This document shows, one piece after another, positions 10,918 through 21,655 of a DNA stretch of 21,662 nt (within the stretch, counting starts at the first letter, position 1; each line of letters begins with the position of its first letter). This DNA comes from Tetrahymena elliotti 4EA (taxonomy: Eukaryota; Ciliophora; Oligohymenophorea; Hymenostomatida; Tetrahymenidae), in contig JH720395.1 of NCBI GenBank assembly GCA_000231825.2, positions 145,270 through 166,931 on the forward strand, written 5' to 3'. The position numbers were made by a program, and so were the translations under genes. The notes below the pieces were generated by a model. The model made no database searches. It worked only from the letters and a program-made list of their open reading frames with translations, and was not told the origin of the DNA.

Positions 10918-10985
10918 ATTTTTTTAAAAATGTTTTATTTTTTTTACAAAAAATTGAAATAATTTAAATCTTTTATTCATTCTAT
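10849..10985 (+). repeat. Direct repeat, right copy
   Basis: Partner of the copy at 10241. The first 26 bases are identical, followed by diverged but alignable sequence with the shared word AAAATGTTTTATTTTT. About 470 bp lie between the two copies. No coding domain of a retroelement is visible between them, so a local duplication is more likely than a long-terminal-repeat pair. Confidence 0.6.
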
Positions 10986-11098
10986 TTTTTAGTTTTTTTA
11001 TTGAAACCTTTTTATTTTATTTTTAATTAGTCCTACAGAGATATTTTCATGTGAATTTTTGAGAATCTTCATCTATTTTATTTAGTAATTATCTATCA

Positions 11099-14000
11099 TC
11101 ATCTTAGACCTGCAGGAGCTATGCTGAAACGAGGGTTAAATTTAAGAAAAACAGAGCTCCTTCCTTTCGTTTTTGTTGGACTGTCTTACTCTATTTCTTT
11201 AATGTCTTGCTTTTTACTGATTTAGAATGCCATAACAAATGCTGATTGATTTTATTTAGCAGTAAGATCATTATATTTTTTGATGATAGTTGTTTAATTA
11301 TATTAGGGGTAGTATACTTAATAATCTTAACTTTAATCAGTTTGTACATCTACCATTTAATTACTTGAATTATTCTAATCTTAGTCTGCCTATCCTTCAT
11401 TTTCTTCTACTATGAATTTATCAGCTAATTTTTATAAAATCTTCATCATAATTTGCTAATTATTATTTTCTTCAGACATTGTATTATTTTTTGCAAGCGA
11501 TTTCTCTTTATTTTCAAAGTTTTTATTTTAATCTTAACTATTTTTATTCATTTTTGGTGAAAACTAAAATTAATCATTTTATTAATTTGTTAACAACAAT
11601 GAGGAAGATTTTGAACTGACAGAAGATTTCTATCCTCCTCCTCCCCCTCCTTTTCTTATGAAACAATTTGAATTATTTCTTTAGATTTTACTATTTGAAT
11701 TAAATTCAATTTCTTTTGTTTACTTTGTCTTATTATTCATTAAATAAAATTTATCAATATGAACAGATTTTTTGTTAGAATTTATGTTGATACTTTTCTC
11801 TGAATGTTCGCTATCACTAAAATCTTATTCTTTCTTAGTTTCTGAAATCTTGTTCAGCCCTTGAATATTTCTTAACTGACTACTACAACTTGGTTTTTTC
11901 TCTTACTATTAATTAAGTTTAGACTTTTTTTATTTATTATCATCCCTATCACTATCTGAACCACTATTAGAGTTAGTTTTATCTGAACTTTCACTTCCAC
12001 TCTTTTCACTTATAGATTATTTTCGCTCACTAAATTTTTGAAAGTGAGACATTTTATTTAAACTGTTTGTAAAGCTAGTAGATCTTTTAGAGTTATGACT
12101 TTTATCACTTTTTGAAGATTAACTATTATTTTCTTCATCAGAATTGCTTTAAGAGCTACTTTGAGAGCTAGAACCACTTGATTCTGTAGATTCTAATTCA
12201 TCTCCACTCTAATAATCAAAAATTCCATCTGGATACATTTCCTATGCAGCTGTTTTTAGGAAATCTATCTCTGTTAAAGAGTGAAACTTATTTCTATCAT
12301 ATCTATCATATTTAGCTCTTTCTTTATTTTCTGGATTGTAATTATATTTTAATAAAGTAATATATTTCATAGGAACTAAATGAATTAATGGACACTGACT
12401 AATTAAATGATCTTATCTTTTACAAGAATAACATTTGACTCCAATATCTTAATAACTTTTTCATATTAAATTAAATTAATTAAAAAAATAAATAAAATGT
12501 AAATATCAACTAATATATTTAACTATTTGGTTTAAAAAAAAATTTTTTTTTTGAGAAAGTTTTTTAATTTTTTAATAAAAAATGGTTGATAAAAAGTTTT
12601 TTTTTAAATAATAAATATCCCCCTCTAAAAAAAAGGTTTTAATGTGAAAGGGTAATAAGGAAGACATTTTTATTTCTCACATTATGGCCCTAGAAGGCCC
12701 CTATTGTTAATTTTCTTATATTGATTTTCAAACAAATTTTTTAATTTGTTTAGAGGGTTTTTTTAATAGTAAGAAATTAAACATTAAATTTTACGCTTAT
12801 TTAAACATGATTCTATCTTTGATAAAGCAAAATTTTTCATAATCTGCAGGAGATGTTGAAAGGAGTTAAATAAATTCTTGTCTTTCGATTTTAATAAGAG
12901 TAGCAAAATCAACTGCCTTAATTGTTGCACTTCTGTTTTAGCCAGTGAAGAAAGAGAGCTCTCCAAAAGAATCTCCATTTGTTAAGTGGTAAAATGATTA
13001 TGAAAATTGTGGAGTAGAATTTATGTTGTTAATTTATTAATTTGTGTGTTATCCTTGATTGTTTTGAGTAGGAATTAAAAAGCTTGTTTAAGGAGAAGCA
13101 TGTTGAGGAACTCCATTAGTTTGATTAGATACATTATTTTATGAATTTTAATGTTAATTTTAGTTATTAGAAGCAGGATTGAAATAAGAAACTTAGACTG
13201 TACCATTTCTTATAAAATAAATAGAATTATCATCTTGCATGTCTTTTTAACAAATTATTTAATTAGGAGGATAATGAACTTCCTTTAGGATATGGGATAG
13301 TCTCATGCAAACATTACGAGAGAAGTTTTTTCTAAATATTGGGGATTTTTTTAATACAACATGGTTGACTTCTTCAATTAAGTTTTTTTATAAATATTTA
13401 GGTAAATCATTTATGATGGTAGACTCCATTTCTTCATGTTTTTCTGCAGATTAAATCCAGAAATTTTCAAGATAATCTCTAATCTAATATCTTAAATTTA
13501 AATTAATATTATGTCTGCTCATATATGAATTGATAACAGCCATTTTCTCATCAATAATTCTCTTTTATCTATAAAACTCATCAAGAATGGCTCCAATAGC
13601 ATTAACATTATAAGCAAATATACCACAAGCAAATAGCATAATTCCTATTGAGACTATGAATTCAGAGTTTGTAGATGGCACAATATCACCGTATCCTACT
13701 GTTGTCATAGTTACAACAACATAATATATAGTCTGAATATACCAATCATACCAATTAAATTGATATATTCCTCTTTTATTGAGGTAAGAATCTCCCAACA
13801 TTAATTATTATTGTCTGCCAATAAATATCCAAATAGAAGCAAATAAATGAGATATAAAAAGCACGTTTACAAGCAAATTAAAAAGTGATAAGGCATTCTT
13901 TTTTTTAGGAGATAAATCAAGACGATCTTCTACTTTTTTAGCTGTTTTACAAAATTAAAAATATTTTACAAAATAAATAATCAGCAAATAAGTCGTTGGA

Positions 14001-15598
14001 TCATAATAATTATCAAAATTTTCATGAATGTGATTTTCTCTGAATGATAAACAAATTATGCTGAACAAAGATAAAATATCAAAGGTTAATCCCCCTTCAT
14101 AGTAATAGTGATCAATAATCTTGTCTTTTTCCAAAACAGTAGCACCATTCTTATTATATCCAGTGTTCATATTAACTATCAAATCAACTAATAAGAAAAT
14201 AGGAATAATAATATGAGAAATAGGATCACCCACTAAATCATAGAGATCTCTGCCAGTTGAAATGCTTATTGGTAGAATCCAAAAAGTATAAACTTATACA
14301 AACATTTAGCAAACATCCCAAATAATTTTAAAGAGAGATGAAGGAGAAATAACAGGGACTACTTAAAGTAGACTTATAAGTATTTATTTAAACTGCTATT
14401 ACATTTATTCTTATAATGTTTATTCATCTTGATCACTTTCTCCAATAACAGCAGATTTGTCCATAGCTTTAAAATGCTCATTTGATAATTTGCTAAACCT
14501 GTAAAAGCTATTTAGATAGAAGAAACATTTCTACAAAAAGTAGTATTATTTTTAATTTTTAAATACTTTTAAGATTTAGTTTTTATCTTACTGATTTTAT
14601 GATTGTTAGTTTTGTGGTTATTAAGAAAGAGATGCTATTTAATTTACACTATTTAATTATCCCATAGATTGACTAAAATCTCCTGTCATATTTTGAATCC
14701 TATCATCCCCAATAAGATTGCCTGTAACAGATAAATTATTACCAAATCTATTCGAAGGTATAGCAGATAGAGCTCTCTTGCTTTGTTTTCTTGCAAAAGG
14801 AGATGGTATGCTGCTAATTGATGATTATTATTATTACTGGTCACTATCTCCTTCTTTTGATTAAGCTAAGTCTCCAGAAATATTAAAATTATCATTATTT
14901 TTTAAATTAAAGCTTGCACTTCTATTCATAAACCCTGATGATTTTGTTTTTGTTATTTCTAAAGTCTCGTTCAAAAAAGATTTTTACCAATTAGCCTTCC
15001 CTTAAGGTAAATTTTATGATTAATAATCTTCTTCTTCTTCATCTTCATCCTCATCTTCAGAGTTATTTTGACTTTTGTTTGCTTAACTATTTAACTTTGT
15101 ACCCATCTATTTATTCTTTTCTTCTCTTTATTAATAATTGTCATTTATTTCATCTGAATTTTAACAATAAAGATGGTTTTTTCTTTGCTGCTAATGATAA
15201 ACAGCAGATAATTCAATATGAAAAAATTAATTCCCTGCATTTCCTGAATATTATTTGTTTTAATTCGAATCAATGCTCTGCTCTTAATCATTTGATTGAG
15301 GATTAAACTTCTAATCACTACTTTAGCTACTAAACTAGGAAGATTTGCTTTTATCATCCATTTTATTTTTTTTCTTAGTTGTAAACATTCTTTTAAGTGC
15401 ATTTTGATTGTAATAAGAAGGTCTATCTATTTGATTCAAAAGTTATTAATTGATGCTATTAATAATATCATCTTCAGCTGTTTGCATGTTCTCACTCTAA
15501 TTATTGTTATGATTAACCCCAAAATTGAATTTATTTCCTTAATTTAAAATACTAGGCTACTTAGGTGTTTGCATCGACTGATAGTAGCCATCAATCAT
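11099..15598 (-). CDS. Cyclic-nucleotide-gated type K+ channel with C-terminal zinc knuckle
   Basis: A complete 1390-residue channel expected in the plasma or ciliary membrane: exons 15598-12783 and 12455-11099, together exactly 1391 codons including TGA. Residues 1-340 are Asn/Gln/Ser-rich with an acidic run (about 180-192). The membrane part follows: S1 about 423-446 after VVPVISPSS, S2 462-480, S3 503-518, a poorly charged S4 528-552 with lysines instead of regular arginines, S5 566-592, selectivity filter TVGYGD (633-638) and S6 647-666. A C-linker (RQKRIIDEKMAVINSYMSRH) leads to a cyclic-nucleotide-binding domain, about 760-930, with FGELS (E880) and NRSAT (R889), so the phosphate-binding cassette looks intact. 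After the intron comes CYSCKRQDHLISQC (947-960), a CX2CX4HX4C zinc knuckle, then a Ser-rich tail with five glycines in a row. The GYG filter predicts K+ selectivity. The start at 15598 is the only ATG just before the conserved-looking N-terminus. Confidence 0.94.
12456..12782 (-). other. Channel intron with nested palindromes (327 bp)
   Basis: The donor is GTTAATTT and the acceptor ATGAAAAAG. Splicing joins KQAQNL to IYQDIGVKCYSC in frame. Inside lie an inverted pair CCCTCTAAA (12621-12629) and TTTAGAGGG (12749-12757), a perfect hairpin AAACAAATT-TTTT-AATTTGTTT (about 12730-12751), a second pair AATGTGA/TCACATT (about 12641 and 12676), and the GC-rich word GGCCCTAGAAGGCCCC near 12686. This is far more structure than expected of an AT-rich intron. 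It may be an old miniature inverted-repeat insertion of about 137 bp, or a structured RNA. Confidence 0.6.
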
Positions 15599-16232
15599 CT
15601 GTTCTATAATGTATAAATATCTTCTTTTTTTTTACTTAATATTCAATCTAACTTCCTAACTTTTATAAATAAAATCTGTTAATCTTATCTTTGTTGTTGT
15701 TTTTTTTATTGTTACTTATTACTTCTTTTTCTTATTCTAAGTCTTTTTTTAATTAAAGATTGAATCTACAGCCAGATCTTAACTAATTAAATAAATACAA
15801 GAAACTATAAGCTAATAGTCATAAAGATATATTGACTTTTTTATTTAGCAAATTTGCTGGCTATATATATTAGTCTTTGTATTTGATTACTAAGTATTCT
15901 CACTTTAAAAATAATTCAACTATAAAACTAGTCCCATTTAATTGATTTGTTTATCATGATATTTGCACAAATCAGATAGATTTCTACTTAGTAATAAAAG
16001 AAACCTTCTATTTTTATTGCTTACATGCTATTTGAATTTAAAGCGATAAATTTTTGATATACCTAAATTGTGTGGTCTAAATAAATTTTATAACTTTTGA
16101 TGGTAAATTTTGAAGTAATTAAAAAATAGAGTAATAATATCTTCATTAAATTATCTCTTTTGATTTGCAAGCTAAGTATTTTTTAATTATCATGAATAAA
16201 TATTTCAATAATTTTAAATATATTATTACCTA

Positions 16233-16394
16233 TCAATTATATTCATCAAATCTAATCGACATCCATCCATATTAATCATTATTAATTTGTGTTAAACTCA
16301 TTCTTATCTTTATAAATTTAGTTCTATCAACTATCTTCAAATCAAAATTAGATTAGCTACTACTTTTTTACAATAACCATCCATTCTGTCTTCA
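16233..16394 (-). CDS. Orphan coding-like fragment (about 53 codons)
   Basis: A leftward frame begins just after a TGA near 16395 and ends at TGA 16235-16233. It reads KIVDRTKFIKIRMSLTQINN and QYGWMSIRFDEYN at the end, with a more protein-like residue mix (Asp, Arg, Gly, Trp) than surrounding frames. No family is recognised and no upstream exon could be joined. It may be the last exon of a small gene, a remnant, or chance. Confidence 0.22.
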
Positions 16395-16451
16395 TTTTTT
16401 CTTATTTTTAAAATAATTTATGAATTTATTTTTCTGTTGAAAAAGTTTTGG

Positions 16452-16545
16452 AATTTCTCAAATAAACCTCATTTGAGTTTTCTCATAATAATTTAACTAA
16501 ATTTCTGAAATAAACTTCATATGATTTATTGATAATTTATCAAAG
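16452..16545 (+). repeat. Two tandem copies of a 48-bp sequence
   Basis: Copy one starts AATTTCTCAAATAAACCTCA at 16452 and copy two AATTTCTGAAATAAACTTCA at 16500, with similar continuation (CAT.TGA.TT...ATAAT). The copies are about 75-80% alike by eye. No coding role is visible. Confidence 0.55.
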
Positions 16546-17441
16546 ATTTGTTAAATAAAAAGGATAGTTAAAATTATGAAAAATTATTCATTGCTTTGTT
16601 ATTAATTTGCTAAATTTTTAGAAATTAGTATTAAAATTCATCCTTATTAATAACAAATAGAATAAAGAAAATAAAATTTAATTCATTCTTTCAACATTTT
16701 TGATTAAAATTTTATTTTATGATCTATTTTAGTAATACTCTTTCTAGACTTATTAAATAGTATTTTTATAATCTTTAATTTTATTCATTTATTTGAATTT
16801 TTTATTGAAGGATTGATTACTTTTCTGAAAGATTAAATTAATGTATATTTAAATTAAGACCAATAAATAATGATATTTTCTTTTCATTCTGTTAAAAAAA
16901 AATTAATTTAGATTATAATATTGATTTATAATGTATTTTTTTATGATATTTATTTATTGAAATTACTTAAAGATTATTTAACACTCTTAAAATAAAGAAG
17001 AAAATCTTTTCCCTTAAGATTAGTTTCAACAAACAACAAATCTTTTGAAAATCATAAAAATAATTATAAAAAAACAATAAATTTCAAACACTTCTAATTA
17101 TTTTAGATAAATAAAACAATTTAATTTAGTATTTTTATTATTTAACGAGAAACTAATTACTAGACAAATATAAAAATTGAATAAAAGTAAAAATATTCAA
17201 AACAAAATTTTTCAAAAATCTTTTTCAAAATTGTAAATAGAAAATATATTTCAAACAGCTCTTAAAAAATAAAAACAGTAGTATATTCATAAAATTTGAC
17301 CTTTAATTTACTAGAAAAGTAATATTCTTTATGAAAAGCCAAAATTGATAATTTTTTTTATGGTGTATTGCAAGAGGCAATTTAATGTATGATAACCATC
17401 AAATTATTTAAAAGCAATTAATGGATGTCTTTTAAATTATT

Positions 17442-18285
17442 ATTTCATTAACAACTAAATAATAATTTAACTAATCTTTTTGATATCATAAGTTATAGTC
17501 TTATTCTTTATTTACTCATTTCACCAATATTATTCCAACTTTAAAAAAATTAAAAAAATAAATATTTAAAAAAAAATATATTTAGGAATGAGAAAAACTT
17601 ACAAATTTGAATTAAATCTAAAAACAAAAAAATGAATGAGCAACTGAGCTGAAAAAATATCAAGTAAACCAACAAAGATTTGTCAGTCACTCATAAATTA
17701 AAGTCTTTATTTATTCCATAATTTATTAAAAAATTCATAATTAATAAATAAAATATTATTTTACCATAAGCCAAGATACAAAACTTAGAGATTAGAGCAC
17801 TATGATAAACCAGACCCTAATCCTTACCACCAATTTTATTGTCACTTTAAAAGGAATATAAAAATATTAAATACAGAAACATTTAAAAGAATGAGAAAAA
17901 CATAAAAATTTGTATTAAATCTGAAAACAACAAGTAACAATTAATGAATGAGTGAATGAACAATCAAGCTGGACAAATAATATCAAGTAAGCCAACCAAA
18001 ATTAGTCAGTCGCTCATCATTTAAACCCATTAATTATCCCATCATTCCTTCACAAATGCATAATTATATATATAACTTAAACACTATTTTTACCGTAGGT
18101 AAAGAATCAAAGTTTAGAGATTAGAGCAATATGCTAAGTCATATCCTAATCTCTATCCACCAATTTCACCAATATTATTCTCACTTTTAAAAATAAAAAT
18201 TGAATAATCAATTATTTAAAAAAGAATGAAAAAAATATAAAAATTTGAATTAAATCTGAAAACAACAAATAAGAATTTATGAACT
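17442..18285 (+). repeat. Degenerate tandem repeat array, locus 2
   Basis: Same family as the array at 5276-6375. It opens with the same words (ATTTCATTA, then AATTTAACTAATCTTTTTG at about 17466, matching 5313). Anchor blocks TTAGAGATTAGAGCA occur at about 17785 and 18113, GAATGAGAAAAAC at about 17588 and 17892, and GTCAGTCGCTCAT-type words at about 17684 and 18006. Copies here are longer and better preserved (anchor spacing about 328 bp). The right end runs directly into a transposase fragment at 18281. Confidence 0.75.
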
Positions 18286-18418
18286 GCCTGATTTAAGCCC
18301 TTGCCACTATTCAAATATTGTTACAAGCTTTTTTGGAATATAAAATATACTTTTTGTCAAAGAAATAGAAAATCTCCCTAACATTCCAGAATGCAGACCG
18401 ATTGCTGGAGTTATTTGA
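18281..18418 (+). pseudogene. Tc1-like transposase fragment, catalytic region, dead
   Basis: The frame from 18281 to TGA 18416-18418 reads ELPDLSPCHYSNIV, then IQNILFVKEIENLPNIPECR and PIAGVI. This matches, in order, the C-terminal catalytic stretch of the IS630/Tc1 group whose members read PDLASCHYA ... FVPK..NPPN.PQ.RPIE.FW. The aspartate of PDLS is kept, but the catalytic glutamate after RPI is replaced by alanine and a stop follows three codons later. No N-terminal DNA-binding or first-aspartate region was found upstream, where the repeat array lies. It is a short remnant of a cut-and-paste element. A second forward frame across the same bases is also open but has no recognisable motif. 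Confidence 0.65.
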
Positions 18419-19124
18419 AAGGAGAGGTTTATAAGAATAGCTGTAAAATATTTTCTATTTTATATCAACATTTATTTTTATATTTTTTATTTTCTGTAAT
18501 TTATATTTTTCAATCTAACTAATTGTATTTTTATAAAATTAAAATTATCTTCTACCAATATGTAAAAATAATAAAATAAATGAGGGTGGTTATAAGCTTA
18601 TCTGGAAGAGTTATTTTCAAAATAAAAATAAACCCAAATTACTTTGATTTTTGAGAATGGCCGAGATCTTCTTTTTAGAAAATTGAAAGAATCTGAATAG
18701 AGTAATTTAGGTTAAAATAAATATATTAATTAATTCTATTTTGATTTGCCAAAAATGATAAAACTATGAGCAAAAATCATAAATTTTTTTAAGAAATTAA
18801 AAAAGATAAGAGAGAGAATTTAATTCAAGAGAGGTTATCAAATATCAAAATTAAATTGTATTTTCTCTATATTTATTACATTTTTGATAAAAACATTTAA
18901 CAAATTTAAGTTAATTAATTAAGAATTATTATAAATTTAATTAGTAATCCTTATGAAGATCATATCTTGGGCAAGAAAATAAGAAAATGGCATAATTTGA
19001 AGAAAAGATTTTGAGAATACAAAAAAGTCTTTTAAAAGAAAATTTAGACCTGTAATCATAGACAGGATGAAATTTTTTTAAGATACATTTTTTTAATTTA
19101 ATTACTAAACACTTTTAGTTTCTT
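18419..19124. other. Intergenic region between transposon fragment and nucleotidyltransferase
   Basis: Mostly AT-rich. A slightly GC-richer patch at 18955-19075 has a forward stretch reading FENTKKSFKRKFRPVIIDRM that looks coding but lacks a start, a family and a neighbour exon. It might be another transposon scrap. The 3' flank of the leftward nucleotidyltransferase gene must lie in the last part. Confidence 0.4.
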
Positions 19125-21477
19125 TCAATAAAATAATTTGTTTAAATCATTTATTGTTAAATTTTCAGGAATTTAGTCTAAAGCAGTAAAAAAGCTACAA
19201 TAATCAAATTAATGTCTTTATCCAGGATTATAATCATTATCAAAAGGATCTTAAATAGTAATACATTATTTTTAATTTTTGTATTTTTATGAATCTTTAT
19301 TATTCTGTTTTGTTTAAGGTCTTATCATTATAACTACTCTTTGATTGCTTTCTTAATAGTAATTAAATTAAATAAGACCTTTTACAAACTAAGTAAGATT
19401 AACAAATAATTAGTGAAGTGGTATTTCTTCCAAGAATTAAATTTTATCAGCCAATTTGTATCTAATTTTACTTAAATCTTTTTCATAGTTGAGGGATATT
19501 TCTTGGGTTTCTAATTGGCCTGATATATGCATAGGCATAGCTTTTTTCTCTGGAATGAAATCAAAAATTCTGAAATCCTATAAACTAATTAAATAATCAA
19601 CTTTAATTAAAAAGTAAATGACAATATTTAGTAAAGAGTATGAGCTCAAGAAAAGACTTCTTTTAAATTTATTCTTAGATGCCCAAATTTTAAATAAGAG
19701 AGCAAGTGCCTTAATTTTTGGATGAATTTTAAGATAAGTGTAAAACAAATGAGAGTTTATAATACCTAATTCATTTTCATGAATAAGATCTATTTTAATT
19801 CCTGTTTATTTGTGTTCTATTGTTATAATAGGTATCCTAAATTTTAAACTGAATTCCTAAATGATATTAAATTCATCACACATTTATTCTTGAACGACTT
19901 ATTAAATAAAATCTAAAGTTTTTTTGTAATCAAGATGGTTCTTTTCAAAATTAATAATCACATCCATGTCAGAGTCACTTTCCAAACAAGTTCCTTGCAA
20001 AAAAGAACCAAAAAATGATACCTTGATAACTATTTCATCTGAAATTTGTTTAACTGCTTGCTTATATATTTTATTTAGAGCAATATTTAATATATTTATC
20101 ATTTATTCTTTTTTTTTCAATTTCAATATTTTTGAATTTAAAATCTAATATAATTCTTAGTCAATATTATCTTAAATCTATTCAATATTTTAAAACTCAT
20201 CATCCTAAAAAATTAAATCTAGATTTTAGAAAACTATATTTGGGTTTTCCTAATCACATTTATTTCCATTCAAAATTTTATCCTATTTAGCTGCTCCTTC
20301 TTACATTTCATTATATTAATTAGAATTCTTAATACCTAAAATCTTTAAAATAAATTTAGTTTATGTTTTTAAGTGAGTGATAAAATTTTACTTATTGGTC
20401 TTAAGGAATGGTTGCAACGTTTTTTTAATCAAAGAATTCCTATTAAGCATTATTAATAATTTAGAGATGCTATTATACATTTTAATTGCTTTAAGTATTT
20501 AACTCTTTTTATTAGTTTTTTGTTTTGATTTGAATTTCATCAATATTGTTATCATTATTTACTTATTGATTAAATTTCAATTGGTTATTATTTTCCTGTT
20601 TAAATTATAAATTTGCTTGGGAGTCCTAAATAACACTTTTTTTATTGACTTAAGTATTGATATTATTAGTAGAAATTTAGTTGTTTTAATTAATAAATAC
20701 ATGTTCATAATTTTAAGTTAATACTTGTCTATCATTTTAAATACTTTAATTATTTTATTTTTACTATTAATTATTAGATATATTAGCTAATACAAAGTAA
20801 TTTTGTATATTCTATTACTATATCTTAATATTTTACTAAGATATCTACTAATAACCTAAGACATTTTCTTTGTTCTAACTTTCAAACTGATTGAAATTTC
20901 TACTTTCTTATTGATCTCTAAAATATAAAATAAATAGATTTATTAACATCAGAAATAGGGTGATAAAGAAAGTTAGTTACTTGGTTATTTTCTGGTTAGA
21001 TTGTATTTGATTTGCAGTATTTTAAACATCTTAAAATCTATTAGCCTAATTCAAAGCTTCATTCCTGTTATTTGAAATTTAAAGCTAAATTATAGCTTTC
21101 TTAAGATTAATAGTAAGCTAGTCTATAATCTGTTTAGAGAAGTATTTATTTATTTACTTGTGTCTTTCTAAAAATCTAATCCACTCTTCAAGTACTTAAG
21201 TGTTTTGTTCAGTTCTACATACTATGCCTATTTATTGCTTTAATTAATTTTCAAAATAAATTGAATATTTAAAGGGGATATTCATGTTTGCTTCTATAAT
21301 ATTATCTAATTTCTATTCAAATTAGTTAAAAGTGTTGTCTTCCTCACTTTCCTTTTAGGCTTGGAGCATTTCAGATAACACTTTTTAGTATTTTTTTTCT
21401 ATGCTATTTTGACTCACTTTTAAGTAAATTTTTAGATTATATTATGATATTAATATTAATTACAAATTCAATCTCAT
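19125..21477 (-). CDS. Cid1/Trf4-type nucleotidyltransferase (noncanonical poly(A) or poly(U) polymerase)
   Basis: It adds nucleotides to RNA 3' ends. The modelled exons 21477-21464, 21412-20981, 20917-20392 and 20342-19125 total exactly 730 codons (729 residues). Residues 1-380 are Gln/Asn-rich and probably disordered. The catalytic core has FGSFLQG (G436, S437) and SDSDMD with metal-binding D449 and D451; the third aspartate is D509 in GIKIDL. The central domain follows with NSHLFYTYLKIHPKIKALAL, LFKIWASKNKF and LSSYSLLNIVIYFLI, then the PAP-associated stretch FVKGLIQFNYY and IQDPFDNDYNPGQRHQFD near the C-terminus. No RNA-recognition motif or zinc finger is visible, so a partner protein may supply RNA binding. 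Base specificity (A or U) cannot be told. The start and the first tiny exon are the least certain; a later ATG at 21369 is possible. The gene begins next to the telomere and is transcribed away from it. Confidence 0.92.
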
Positions 21478-21550
21478 CTAAATATTTTATTTACTTTTTT
21501 TTATTTTTCAATTGAAATGCATTAGTAGAAATAAATAAAAGTGTTTTATC

Positions 21551-21610
21551 TCAAATTTTATTTTATAATATCAAATTTTATTTTATTATCTCAAATTTTA
21601 TTTTGTTATT
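21551..21610 (+). repeat. Three tandem 20-bp subtelomeric repeats
   Basis: The units start at 21551, 21571 and 21591, each beginning TCAAATTTTATTTT and differing only in the last six bases (ATAATA, ATTATC, GTTATT). The period is exactly 20 bp. They lie about 50 bp from the telomere start. Confidence 0.85.
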
Positions 21611-21655
21611 TATCTATCTATTTTCAATTAAATTATGATTTCTTAAAATAAATAA

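Larger units (their letters stand above)
15599..17441. other. Intergenic region upstream of the channel
   Basis: The first 200 bp next to the channel start are A-rich on the coding strand, as expected of a 5' leader and promoter. Beyond that no confident gene is seen. Two items stand out and are listed separately: a 48-bp duplication at 16452-16545 and a short minus-strand frame at 16233-16394. No tRNA-like cloverleaf was found. Confidence 0.45.

Noticed and set aside
14521..14600. A possible short intron in the channel just before KCFFYLNSFYRFSKL
   Set aside because: The frame is open straight through (ILKVFKNQKQYYFLQKC), the candidate intron would be only 36 bp, and the whole gene already sums to complete codons without it.
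15016..15547. Plus-strand frames opposite the channel N-terminus
   Set aside because: They are antisense shadows of the channel exon, hydrophobic because the real strand is rich in Asn, Gln and Lys codons.
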